Under the pieces are notes generated by a model. The model did no database searches, was not told the origin of the DNA, and worked only from the letters and a program-made list of their open reading frames with translations. Below are positions 1 through 13,063 of a stretch of DNA of 64,000 nt, one piece after another (the stretch's first letter is position 1; every line of letters starts with the position of its first letter). The stretch covers positions 868,001 to 932,000 of the forward strand of contig JAQSEB010000050.1 in assembly GCA_030063045.1 (NCBI GenBank), given 5' to 3'. Source of the stretch: Pratylenchus scribneri (lineage: Eukaryota; Nematoda; Chromadorea; Rhabditida; Pratylenchidae). Position numbers and translations under genes: made by a program.

Positions 1-43
1 TTGGGATTAATCAACATAAGAAGATAATTTGATTAATTTTTAG

Positions 44-1858
44 TTGCCAAGTTGAAGATTACAAAAATTTTTTGCATTGTGCCACGGATGGAGGCCGACG
101 TGATTATTTGTCTTGCTGCCGGCAAAAAGCCATTCCCTCATTTTGTTTCGATTTTTGCTCGAATAATTTTCAAGTTTGTCCGAATCCCACGATTTCAATA
201 AACCAAAATTAGTCCATGAAAAAATCGCATCGTCTTTGCCTTTACTATTTGCCCGAAATTTTCGATTGTTTCAGCCGCCAATTTGGTCAGTTTTTTGGTG
301 TGGGATTTCCATCCAAATTGGGAAAACCCAACTTTACGCCATTTAAAATAACTCATCAAAGACTGAATCAATTTTGATGAATTTATTGTCAAATTAAAGA
401 GCAGACTTTTGGCTATCAAATGAGATATTAATTTTATTTAAATTGGTTCAGAGTTGATGGAATTGTGCCCAAAAAACACTGAAAAATATTGTTAATCCAT
501 AATAAAGATAATTTTAAATGGTTTTCTAGGCATAACTCAATCAATTCTAAATCAATTTAATTAAAATTAATATCATTGAATAGCCAAAAGTGTGCTCTAT
601 AATTTGATACTAAAATCATCAAAAATAATTTAGCCATGATGAGTAATTTTTAGATGACGATAAGTTGACCCTAGGCAAAGTTGGGTCGTACCTTCCAAAT
701 TGACAGTCCCAGAATTAAGCATTGCAACCGCCACCGGCTCCAATTGATGTACAGTTGAAAGAGGGGAAAGGTGGGCCAAAATTATGCTGGAAATGGGAAA
801 AGCCGGCCATGGGCGCGGAAGAGGCCAACGGATTCACTGTTCATTTGAGGGAAATGCCAGGAATGGAGGAGGAGGCAATCAAGTCGAAAAATATTTACAA
901 ATTTAATCCATTTTGGGGTTTTTGTTGCAGTTTCCAAAGTAGAACAAAAAGACGAACAGCAGCCATCCCTTTGGAAAAAATTCAAAGCATAACATTAATG
1001 CAGGAAATGAGGCCAATGGCAACAAATTTGCATCGAAAACAACAACAACAACAATTGTTGTCAACCATAAATATCCCAGCCAAAAGCATTGAATGGGTGA
1101 GTATGAGTACTGTGCTGATGGGATTGGGATTGATGGGCATTAAGAATGAAGAGATTTGGTTGACTCTTCCAAATTTCCTCTTTCTTACTGTATAAATAAT
1201 ATCATTTTGAGTAGGGGACAATGTGTACCGCCGATTCAAAACCTGCATCCGTTTTTGACTCATATCTCTTGAAGGCAATTGCCAATCTATGAAGGCAATA
1301 TGCCATTAGAAAGCCCAAAGTGTCCTCTACAAAGTGGCTTATTTAAATATCTAATGATTCATCCTTAAAAAATGTTATATGTGTTTGAGTGTATTAAACC
1401 CGAATTTTTAGAGGAAATGCTGCCTATTTTAAAAATGTTTTAATTTTTCAAAAATTAGTTTAGCCACTTTTTAGAGAGTATTTAAGGCTTTCGAATGGCA
1501 TATTGCCTTCCTAAATTGGTTGCTTCCTTGTTGAGATATGGCCAAATGAACGACCAATTGTTACTCATAACATAAATAGAAAGTGGGAAGCAATACAAGT
1601 TTCTTTCATTGAAATTGGAGGGAAAAGGAGAAGGCATGGGAAAATGCAATTAAAATATGATGCTTTGCTTCTGATTTTTCATTCATTTTCGCTCCAATTC
1701 AGTTGCCAAATTCTTCGACCCTTTGCGTACCCATTGGCAATTCCCTTCGAAATGGCATTCGCTATTTAATCCATGTCCAATCCACCAATGACTATGGCAT
1801 TTCGGAACCGAGTAGGCCAATTTTCATCAATGAAGATGGCCAAATGCATCGAACATAA
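44..1858 (+). CDS. DB-module / fibronectin type III protein, 3' part (IGDB-like)
   Basis: The gene is cut by the left edge of the window. An exon from 44 (after TTTTTAG) to about 173-177 encodes a cysteine-rich DB module with the pattern C..HCATDGG..CC..FC..FC. Exons 720-1096 and 1703-1858 join in phase 0 and encode the end of the protein. Their PPPAPIDVQL, KLCWKWEKP and YLIHVQSTNDYGISEPS segments fit the first, middle and last strands of a fibronectin type III domain, and the stop is at 1856-1858. DB modules combined with Ig or FN3 domains are known in nematode IGDB surface or secreted proteins, so an extracellular adhesion role is inferred. The join from the DB exon to exon 720 is unsettled: the best donor (GTTTGT at 174) gives the wrong phase, whereas GT at 178 keeps the frame. 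Introns hold an R2 and an R1 repeat. Confidence 0.6.
328..672. repeat. R2 palindromic MITE-like element, copy 1
   Basis: R2 is a fold-back element of about 330 bp. The left arm begins near CATTTATAATAACTCATCAA and includes AAATTAAAGAGCAGACTTTT and GGCTATCAAATGATATTAAT; the right arm is its reverse complement. The centre reads roughly ATGGCCAAAAAACCATTTAA. This copy lies in an intron of the DB/FN3 gene. Confidence 0.75.
1255..1555. repeat. R1 palindromic MITE-like element, copy 1
   Basis: R1 is a fold-back element of about 300 bp with long inverted arms of about 90 bp. The left arm carries GGCGATATGCCATTCGAAAG then GTCCTCTAAAAAGTGGCC; the right arm is the reverse complement and ends near TTGAGATATGGCCAAAAGAA. 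The middle is AT-rich. This copy lies in an intron of the DB/FN3 gene. Confidence 0.75.
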
Positions 1859-2142
1859 AAAATGTGGAAACTTTTAATTGTAAATTTTACACAAAAAATC
1901 GGAATTAATTTTTCAAATTGATTTATTTTGTAAATTAATAAAAAATAATTGGCCATTTTTGCATATTTCTCTATTTGATATGTAATAATTGGGGATGAGA
2001 TGCAATTTAAATTAAAATGAAATGAAGGAGGGCAAGAAAGGCAATAAAAAAATTGGGATTGGCAAATATATGAAAATTGGGACAAAGAAAATGCATAAAA
2101 ATAAATGGAATAAAGGAAAATTTAAAGGCCATTTTCATTCAT

Positions 2143-4714
2143 TCATCCACGCTTCACTTTCATCTTATTATTATGCTCTTTGTTAGGCAAATTGACGAAC
2201 AATTTTGACGGGTCCGGAAGGCCACTCTTCAATTGTTGAATGCAATTTGTGGTGTTGGACCACTAAAAAAGAAAGAATTAAAATTAATAAACATAAATTT
2301 AAACTTACATTGTCGAGGAAAAGTTGCGCAGAAACACCGAAACGTCCTTGCTCAAAATGAATTTGCGCTGATTTTGGGTCGAGTCCGCAAGTGCTCGGCA
2401 ATTGAATGCCCGATTCATAGATCAATGGCTTCAACTCGCGTTGCAACACTGGCCAAATGTCCTCGGCGATTAAATCTGTAGACGTTGAAAAAATTATAAT
2501 TTATATTTAAAAAAGAATAATTTTTTTCTTATTCTTTTAATTTTAATAATAAAAGATTGCTAATTTTATTTAAAAAAAATTCTTTGTGCCCCTGGGAATT
2601 GAACTCACGACCTTCAAAGGTCCTAATGTAAGCACGTAACCACTACGCTACGCATTTACCTTGGCGTTTGCTTTCTAATTTTATTTTTACCTTCCTTCCT
2701 TTTCAAACTTTGCTAGAGGAGAAAAATTTTAATAATTTGCCTATTTATAATTAAAATTTAATTGATTAAATAAATTTATTTAATTAATAATGGATTTAAT
2801 ACCAACTTTTTTAATTCCTATACCTTAACCGCTCCCTAATATTAATTTTTATAGAACATTTTTTTAAATATTCGAACCCACCTTGAATCAATTGTTCCAC
2901 CAATTTGTACATATTCGGTGGGAAGGCGCTTCCATTTTTCACCTCCACTTTGTGCTCCAACAATTCCAAATAGGTTCGGAAAATGCCATCCTGAATTTCG
3001 GGCACAAATTTGAATTGCAATTCCATGGATAAATCGATGGCCGTTCGTTTTTGGCCAAATTGCCCAATGGTTGGATTGAGGACGGCGGCGGCAATTCGAT
3101 TACGGCTGCAAAAATGTTTAATATTTAAAATTAAATTTTAATAATTACTTTCGAATTATGATGGATTTTTCACGGATTTGAACGTCGGGAACCCCGTCCG
3201 CACTGATGTTGAAGAGGAAAAAGCATTGAGGACAAATCACTTCAAAGAAGTCCCTCGTTTCTTTTGGCAATTTTGGACTGCTGAATTGAATACTCTGAAC
3301 AATTGAAAATATTTTGGTGGGAAATTAGCCAAAATTACCTCATTAACCCATTGGAAATCCCATCGGAATTGGTTGAAAATGTCATTGAACAGTTTGACCT
3401 CGGCCCAAAGCATAAGACGTTCGGTGATTGGCGAAGAATGATCCGATGGTGAAGATTGGTGAAGGGCGGATGACCGAATCGTCGGTCTAAACAATAATTA
3501 ATAAAATAATAAATGAATAATTCAAACTTTGTTGTTTGTTCGTTTTGGTCATTTGGACTGGCCGAATTGCTGTCTTCAACATTCAATAAATCATTCAATT
3601 TGATGGAATTTGTCAATGAATGGCTTTGATCAGTGGATGGCTGACTATTGGTTGCCCATTCCATTACGGCCTAAAATAATAATAAAAATGATGAAATATT
3701 TTTGTAAATTATTAAATTAACCGCAATTGTAATTTGGTCCGCAGCCGCATTTATCGATTGAATGTGCGAACGAAGATTGACGGTGTCTTTGATCAAATAC
3801 CGCGTGAATTTGTCAGGAACCAAAGATTTGAGTGGAATTTCACTTAAAAAGCATTATGTTAAATTATTTAAATTAAAAAAATATTAAAAGCTTAAATAAT
3901 TAAAAGTGGGTTAAAGTTCACTCATTCGGTCAAATTTTCAAAAAAAAAACTTTTTGTTAAAATCTTCTATAAATCTTAAAGAGCCTAAACTTATGGGGGT
4001 AACTTACAGGCTATATTTCTCGCGTAAATCAATGGCCGTATCCACAAGGATGCCACAAACTCGCTCTTTGATCATTTGATCGGTTATCATTGTCCCATGC
4101 AAAGTTTTCAACAGCAAATTCACCAAATAGGAACGTTCCAGTGCCATTTCCACTTCGCCTTGTTCAATTTCGCACTCTTCTATGCGCAATGTGGCCGGTT
4201 GTTCAATGTGGAGTCGCAAATATGCTCGTTTGATCTGATTAAATTCAAATGAGAAATGAAAAATTCAAATAATTCTAGCTAACCTCAATATGCAATAGAA
4301 TGCTTTTCTGATCCAAAAACCAAAGTGGCAATGCGGCATTGTTGATGAAGGTTGAAGAATTTAAATGCAAATTCTTTCCCTGAACTTCAATTTGTTGTCG
4401 ATCGCGAAAATTGACTTCCAAAGATTCTAAAAAATTCATTTAAATTTAAAATTTAATCAATAAATAAATAAACCAATTGCGATGCGATTTCTTGAATCCA
4501 GCCGGGCAACCTCATTGAACCACGGATCATTGGCACTGTTCACATCAATTTGCATTAAACGGGGTTGACGAAGTTGACCATCCACAGCATTTCGAACTAA
4601 TTTGCTGGCCGCTGATGATCCAATTGTAAAGCCAAGATCGCCATCGCCACCAAAAGTGTTGGTTAAGGCAAAAATATTGGAAAGAAGCACAGCAAATAAA
4701 TATAGATAATTCAT
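2143..4714 (-). CDS. Secreted LBP/BPI/CETP-family lipid-binding protein
   Basis: Ten exons join in phase: 4714-4474, 4426-4284, 4234-4008, 3842-3722, 3670-3528, 3486-3339, 3294-3149, 3105-2882, 2475-2309, 2262-2143, giving 559 residues. The N-terminus MNYLYLFAVLLSNIFALTNT is a clear signal peptide. The middle has a Ser/Asn-rich linker, and the C-terminal half contains NISADGVPDVQIREKSIIIR followed by long amphipathic stretches and YESGIQLPSTCGLD. This layout and length resemble the two-barrel LBP/BPI/CETP lipid-binding proteins of nematodes, which act outside the cell. The assignment rests on pattern recognition only. The start is supported by an acceptor (AAATTTTAG) 10 nt upstream, a likely trans-splice site. 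The ninth-exon intron (2476-2881) carries a tRNA-derived fragment. Confidence 0.6.
2588..2658 (-). repeat. tRNA-derived fragment
   Basis: On the minus strand the segment has an A-box-like TAGCGTAGTGGTTACG and a B-box-like AGTTCAATTCC about 40 nt later. The stems are imperfect, so a tRNA-derived SINE remnant or pseudogene is likelier than a working tRNA. It lies inside an intron of the BPI-like gene. Confidence 0.45.
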
Positions 4715-4756
4715 TCTTCCTTGGCTAAAATTTCGTGTTAACACATTGCAGGCAAT

Positions 4757-5012
4757 ATGCTGAACAGAATCTGGTACTTGTGGAGTTTGAGTCCCCTTTT
4801 TGGAAAATGCTTGGTCTCCCCTATGGTTTGTCATATTTTGAGTTAGGGTCAATCAGGGTTGGATTAGGGTTAGGATGGGGTAAGAATCATCTTACATGTA
4901 TCCTAAACCCAAAACCTAACCCAAACCCAAGAACTATAGGGGGACCAAGCACTTTCCAAAAAAAAGGGACTCAACACTCAAACTCCACAAGTACCCAGAA
5001 TCTTAACTATGG
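4757..5012. repeat. Inverted repeat with telomere-like TTAGGG/CCTAAC tracts
   Basis: The left arm (GTACTTGTGGAGTTTGAGTC, GCTTGGTCTCCCCTATGG) is matched by the reverse complement on the right (CTATAGGGGGACCAAGC, CAAACTCCACAAGTAC). Between them lie GATTAGGGTTAGG and ACCCAAAACCTAACCC, which resemble degenerate TTAGGC-type telomere repeats facing each other. It sits just upstream of the BPI-like gene and is a probable fold-back element. Confidence 0.65.
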
Positions 5013-5160
5013 CAATATAAATATTAAATATAGCAAATGAATTAAAACTTTAGATAATTCATATCAAAATTAAAGCAACTTTATTTCAATGTAACAAATC
5101 AATAAAACAAGAGATTTGATAAATTAACAGTCCATCTATTTTCTCGGTCACGTATTTTCT

Positions 5161-5680
5161 TCACTGACGCGGAGCCCACTAAAATTGTTTTAATAAAAAT
5201 TTTGAGATGTATTTCAAAATATACCGATACTGTGTATGTTTCATTGTCCTCACAAAGAGCCTAAAAATATAAATTGATAGCTAGTTGTAAAAAAAAATAT
5301 AAGTTTACAGCAAAGTAAATTGAATTGTTCGGACCAAACTCGGGTTTCTTCGGACTGACTTTATTGCGCCCATCTCGCAAATTCTGCTCGGTTTTAATCG
5401 CAGCATCTGTGATGGCATGAGCGTAACGTTGATCGACAGCGACATTCACGAGGAGAGCCGTATTAACCACTGGCGGTTGAGCATTGCGACGATAAATCAT
5501 AAGAGCACGAGGACCGGTGGTCAACTATAATTTGAGATAAGACCTTTGAATTTAGATTGACCTTACCATTTCAACATTAGTGCCGGTTAATGCCTCGATT
5601 TCACTCACGAATTGAGCCAACGTAAGCTGTCCATGAATTTGCTCAAAATCGGTCGACGAAGTAGTAGATTTTGTCAACAT
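5161..5680 (-). CDS. Hypothetical 127-residue protein
   Basis: Four exons join in phase (5680-5567, 5524-5309, 5260-5225, 5178-5161) and encode 127 residues starting MLTKSTTSSTDFEQIHG and ending TVSWAPRQ. I do not recognise the family. No signal peptide or membrane segment is seen. The central part alternates hydrophobic strands (ALMIYRR, NTALLVNVAVDQ) with a basic, lysine-rich loop (DGRNKVSPKKPEFG), suggesting a small soluble mixed alpha/beta protein. It is divergent from the DMAC1-like gene, whose start lies 343 bp away. The short last exon of 18 nt depends on an ATTTTAG acceptor and could be wrong. Confidence 0.6.
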
Positions 5681-6023
5681 AATTTTTTATAGTTGTGGAA
5701 AAAAAAGAAATAAAACCACTTTGTTGACAAAAAAAAACCGCACCTAAAATCAATGACATGAAATGTGAGATATGGAACGCTAAAAAATGAAAATAGTACA
5801 CATAAATGGAAGCTGGGATGAAAAGAAATAAAAATATTACATGTTTTCTCTTCTTTGCGTAAATATCTAATAAAGAGACTAGAAATATCTTCAGAACCCG
5901 AACCTCACCTCGAGATCGAATCGAGATCATCGCAAATCGCAACTTAATCGAACAACCAACCAGATATCAATCAATTACAATTTTAGCTCTTTTTTCAGTC
6001 AAACAATTTAATCAACAAATTGT
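5681..6023. promoter_or_regulatory. Divergent intergenic region
   Basis: This 343-bp AT-rich stretch separates two head-to-head genes and should hold both promoters. The only specific signal I see is a strong acceptor CTCTTTTTTCAG ending at 5998, 26 bp before the start at 6024 and with no upstream exon, which suggests a spliced-leader addition site for the plus-strand transcript. Confidence 0.45.
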
Positions 6024-6278
6024 ATGCAAAATAACCATAAAAAGGAAGAAATTGACGATTGTTTTGGCTGCAAATTATTCACATCAACCGCAACATTTTT
6101 TTTTGGATCCTATTGTCTTTATTTGTCCAGTAGCCTCGCAAAAATCCCAAACAAATCGCCTATTATTCTTCGATCAATTGCACTTGGCTGTTATTACATT
6201 TCGGCGGCGCGCATTCTTTATCTTCCGCCCTTCAACGAAATAAAAACAAAACAAATTGTTGACGAAAAAGCCAAATAA
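6024..6278 (+). CDS. Small membrane protein, DMAC1/DUF4536-like
   Basis: This single-exon gene encodes 84 residues. An N-terminal polar stretch leads to DCFGCKLFTSTATFFFGSY, then a second hydrophobic segment SIALGCYYISAARILYL and a lysine-rich tail. The paired cysteines in DCxxC followed by two membrane helices fit DMAC1/TMEM261-type proteins, which help assemble the distal membrane arm of mitochondrial complex I. The similarity is short, so the call is tentative. The stop codon is only 18 bp before the DDX41 start, and the only clear acceptor is upstream of this gene (ends 5998), so the two are probably co-transcribed. Confidence 0.55.
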   Translation: MQNNHKKEEIDDCFGCKLFTSTATFFFGSYCLYLSSSLAKIPNKSPIILRSIALGCYYISAARILYLPPFNEIKTKQIVDEKAK

Positions 6279-6296
6279 TCCAAAAGTTCAAACAAA

Positions 6297-9444
<3,148 letters not shown>

Positions 9445-9859
9445 TTTATATTTACTTTTTATTTTATTTGAATAAATATTTTTATTTCAATTTATTTAAT
9501 TGTTTATTTTATGGTTTAATGCCATATTTTAAATTATATTTATTGATTTTTTGTTGGATTTTTTATGATATTTTTCAACGCCTTATTTTTCCACAATTTC
9601 GCAATTCCCATTTTACTGAAAAAAAGTTAAGTCATCCAAATAGGTTTTTTCATCTATTTGCAAAGGGTAAACCAAAAAACCAATAGAAACCTTTAAAACC
9701 GGTTTCAAAACACTATTTTATAAATGCCAAGCTGGCAAAAAATTGTTTGATTAAAATGTTATAAACAACTTTTTCGGTTCACAAACACACCCAATTTTAA
9801 TTAATTTAGTTTTTAAAAATTTTAGAGTAATTTTAAAACTGTGAAAATTGTGTATCAAA
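9445..9859. other. Intergenic, DDX41 3' end to next gene
   Basis: The start holds the DDX41 3' end with an AATAAA near 9470. Upstream of the next start is an acceptor (AAAAATTTTAG, about 9824), a possible trans-splice site. No gene is seen. Confidence 0.4.
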
Positions 9860-12485
9860 ATGGAGCCTTGGACTGATTTTTTGATTGACCTTTCGACCGA
9901 CAATGACCAAGAAATTTCGCCGACATATCAACGCCCTGTCACTGTCAGCCATGATTTGCTGGTAATTTTTTCAAATATTTAATTTGTACAATAAATTGCT
10001 GAAATTACCGGTAAAAAAAGATTAATATCAAAATTATATAGGTAGTGTTTAATTGGGTTTCTACAACTTACATTCTCAAACCAAATATATTCCCAAAATT
10101 GAGCTGGTCAAGACTCATTGAATGGTATATAATTTGTTATGGTTTTGGTCAACAATTAAAGGGTATTAAACGGTTTAAACCCATTTTGGTTTAATGGTTC
10201 AATAAGTTTAAAAATTAAAATTGGTTAAACCCGAGCCAAAACATAATCTAATTATGTCTCTTGACTAGAATTTTTGATTGAGTTTATCTTTTATGGATTT
10301 AGATTAAATACATTTCAGTAAATTAAATACCATTTCTAATTTATCCAAAAAAATAATTCAAATAAATTCAATTCAGAATTTGGGAATTAGCAATTTGGAA
10401 ATGGTCGAATTGGCGCCTGCCTATGTCAAACACATTTTCACAAAGGAACAATTGGAGGCAATTCGCGATGGTCAAAACATTACGGTGAGTCAAGAATGAG
10501 AATTTACTAAATAAAATTAGTAAATTTTGTCCACAAAAATTTCAAAAAATTCTTATAGCCTAGAGGGTTATCCGTTACTATTGCAAAATTTAGATCCCGG
10601 GTTCGAATCCGCTCAAAAGACAATATTTTTTTCGGATTCAATTGTCACTTTTATGCATTTTTATACATTCTAAAATAAATTTTTACTTAAAAAATATTAT
10701 TTCGAAAAAAAATAATATTAAAATTACAATTTTTTAGAACTATTTTTGGATGAATTTCACCGAAAAAATGAACACCACCGAAGAGCCTTTCAAATTTGGC
10801 CGGGCGGATTTGGAATATTTCATGGAAATTTTGGGCAAAAAGACGAAAATGAAACAAACTGAGACAAACGAGGAGGAAGATGAAGCCAAAAAGGCGGGGA
10901 CATCAGCAAAAATGGATGAGGGCGGCGGCAAGAAGGCACGAAAGGCGGCAAAGGGAGGAAAGGGCAAATCAAACATTGAAGAAGGCAAAATTGATGGTGA
11001 AGAAAAGAAGAAGAAAAAGAAGAAAGAAATGCGCAATGAACAAGCCGAAAAGGTGGGCAATTTTTAGTATAATTTACTAAAAATGATCTCGGAAGAAACC
11101 TTAAAATTGGTAATTTTTCAGTTTTTTTTTATTGCATTTTTCTTTCCCAAAAAGTGGCAAAATAGGTACAATAGATCCAGAACAATATGAAATAAATGCT
11201 CAAAAACATTATTTTATTATTTAAATGCTTTTCTTAACAAATCTGATATATTCAGAAAAAAAAATTCACTTATTCTCTAATATAAATTTTTCCTAAATAC
11301 ATAAGTATTAGAGACCAAAAAATAAATAAAAAAAATTGAATCAAAAATTGTAGGTTACGGTACGATACAGTACTCCTCGAATCGAAATTAACCAAAAAAT
11401 TTTTTTAAATTAAAAAATTTTCATTTTACAGGACCCCAATTCCGGAGGATTGCCAAAATTTTTGGAGGAATCAGCATTCAGCGAAGAAGCGAAGAAAATT
11501 TTGTTGGAACAACAAACCGACGATGATGAAAAGGAAACACCAATGGAGGACATTATGGAGAATGAGGAAGAATTCCGAAAGACAATTGAGGAAGTGGAAC
11601 AAAAACGTCGCGAAAAGATGGAGAAGCAGCGACATTGGGAAGAAATGCAAAAGAAATTGGATCAAGAGGAAATGGACGCACAAATTGCCGCAAAATTGCT
11701 CCATGATGAGGTCGATGCATTGGCAGACCAACAGGAAGAAGTGGGATTTAGTGGGCAAATTAAGTGCCGAAAATTTTACTTAACAATAAATAGTATTTTT
11801 AAGGCCAATTTTGGCCATAACAAATTATTGGGGATTAGGTTATCTTTAGATTAGAGGTTGAGGTTCTGGTAAATTAATTGACTTCCTATTTGTTTAATTT
11901 GAAACGTTTAACTTATTTTTAATTCCATATATTTAATTTTTCATAGGGAAGAATTGAAATTTATGGGTAGATTTAGATTTAAATAAAGAAGATTAAACTA
12001 GGATTAGAATTCAAGGCTCGAATTATAGAAATCTTAAAAAGAAAGTGTATAATTCGGCCAATTTTTTGGGCTCTAAAATTTATGTAAATTTCATTCATTT
12101 TATAATCTAAATTAGCAAGCACAAATTATGAAATATTTAAAAATTGAATTCAGGAGGAGGCTTCCCGTCCATCCACATCCAACAACACTCAATATCAGCA
12201 ACAACAATATCGTCCATCTTGTTCAGGCACAGGCAATGTTGGTGTTGGAATTGTGGGCTCATTCGGAGGCTCAAAGAGGCGACAGGTAAAAATAAATAAA
12301 TAATTTAATTTATCAATTTATTAATTTATTCCCCAATTTTAATTTTCAGGCGGTCAATGCTGGCGGTGGAATTGTGGTCGGAACATTCGGAGGCTCAAAG
12401 AGGCGACAAGTAAGCAAAAAATAAATAAATTCAAAATAAATAATTTTTTTTTAATTTTCAGCCAGCAGTCCCCGGGCCCATTTAA
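9860..12485 (+). CDS. Hypothetical charged protein with MIU-like helix and duplicated C-terminal exons
   Basis: Seven exons (9860-9961, 10377-10484, 10738-11052, 11432-11740, 12154-12285, 12350-12409, 12462-12485) give 349 residues. I do not recognise the family. Residues 1-100 look globular (WTDFLIDLSTDN, EMVELAPAYVKHIF). Then comes a long Lys/Glu-rich region, likely nuclear and partly coiled coil. The segment MDAQIAAKLLHDEVDAL resembles an inverted ubiquitin-interacting (MIU) helix. The last part repeats a motif: VGIVGSFGGSKRRQ in exon 5 and GIVVGTFGGSKRRQ in exon 6, a tandem exon duplication. Exons 5-6 are also open in other frames, so the donor of exon 4 (GAA|GTGGGA, chosen for phase 0) decides the tail and may be wrong. 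Introns 1 and 2 carry R3 and SINE-like copies. Confidence 0.65.
10010..10325. repeat. R3 palindromic MITE-like element, copy 1
   Basis: R3 is about 250-330 bp with short terminal inverted repeats (AATTTGTCGAAAAA) and a near-palindromic interior. Diagnostic pieces are ACCAAATATACCCAAAATTG, GCATTGAATGGTATATAATT, TGTTATGGTTTGGTCAACAA and GGGTATTAAACGGTTTAAAC. This copy is in intron 1 of the 9860-12485 gene. Confidence 0.75.
10550..10708 (+). repeat. SINE-like element, copy 2
   Basis: This is the most complete copy: A box TAGCCTAGAGGGTTA, B box CGGGTTCGAATCCG and the TTTTATGCATTTTTATACAT tail. It lies in intron 2 of the 9860-12485 gene. Confidence 0.75.
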
Positions 12486-13063
12486 ATTTTTTTGTGTGAC
12501 TTTGGCCAATTTAATGAGAGAAAATTGTGATGAATTTTGATGATGGAATTTGTGATGAATTTTAAAAATGAAAAATGAAATGATCTTTCACAATTTATTC
12601 GCTTTATCATTTTTTCAATTTGTGGATAAAAATTCAATAAAAAAAAATTCAAAATATTTTCAAATTCATCGGGAAATGGGGAAAATTTGTGGATTTAATG
12701 TAATTGGATGGAAGAGGGAAAATAGAGCCTATTTATTAAAATTATTAATTAATTAATTAATTAAGAGTTAGCCTGGGCGAAAAATGATGAAAATATAATA
12801 AAATTGTTTTATGTGAAATGATAGAAAAAAAATAATAAATTTGGACAACAAAATTTGGGGAAAATGAACAAAAAAAGGGAATTGATGAGAGGGAAAATTG
12901 CCATTTTGGGGTTTGGATGGGAGGCAGGCGATTTTTGATTGGGCGACGAACGACGACATTTTCCTGCACATTTTTGAGGAGTTTTATGTGTGTGATGATG
13001 GCCATTGGCTGTAGTGGATTGACTGTTTTGAATAGAGGTGGGACAACAAAGCAAAAAAGTTGC
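12486..13063. other. Convergent intergenic region
   Basis: This is the 3' flank shared by the plus-strand unknown gene and the minus-strand kinase gene. It is AT-rich, with a TTAATTAATTAATTAATTAA run near 12746. No gene or conserved element is seen. Confidence 0.4.
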
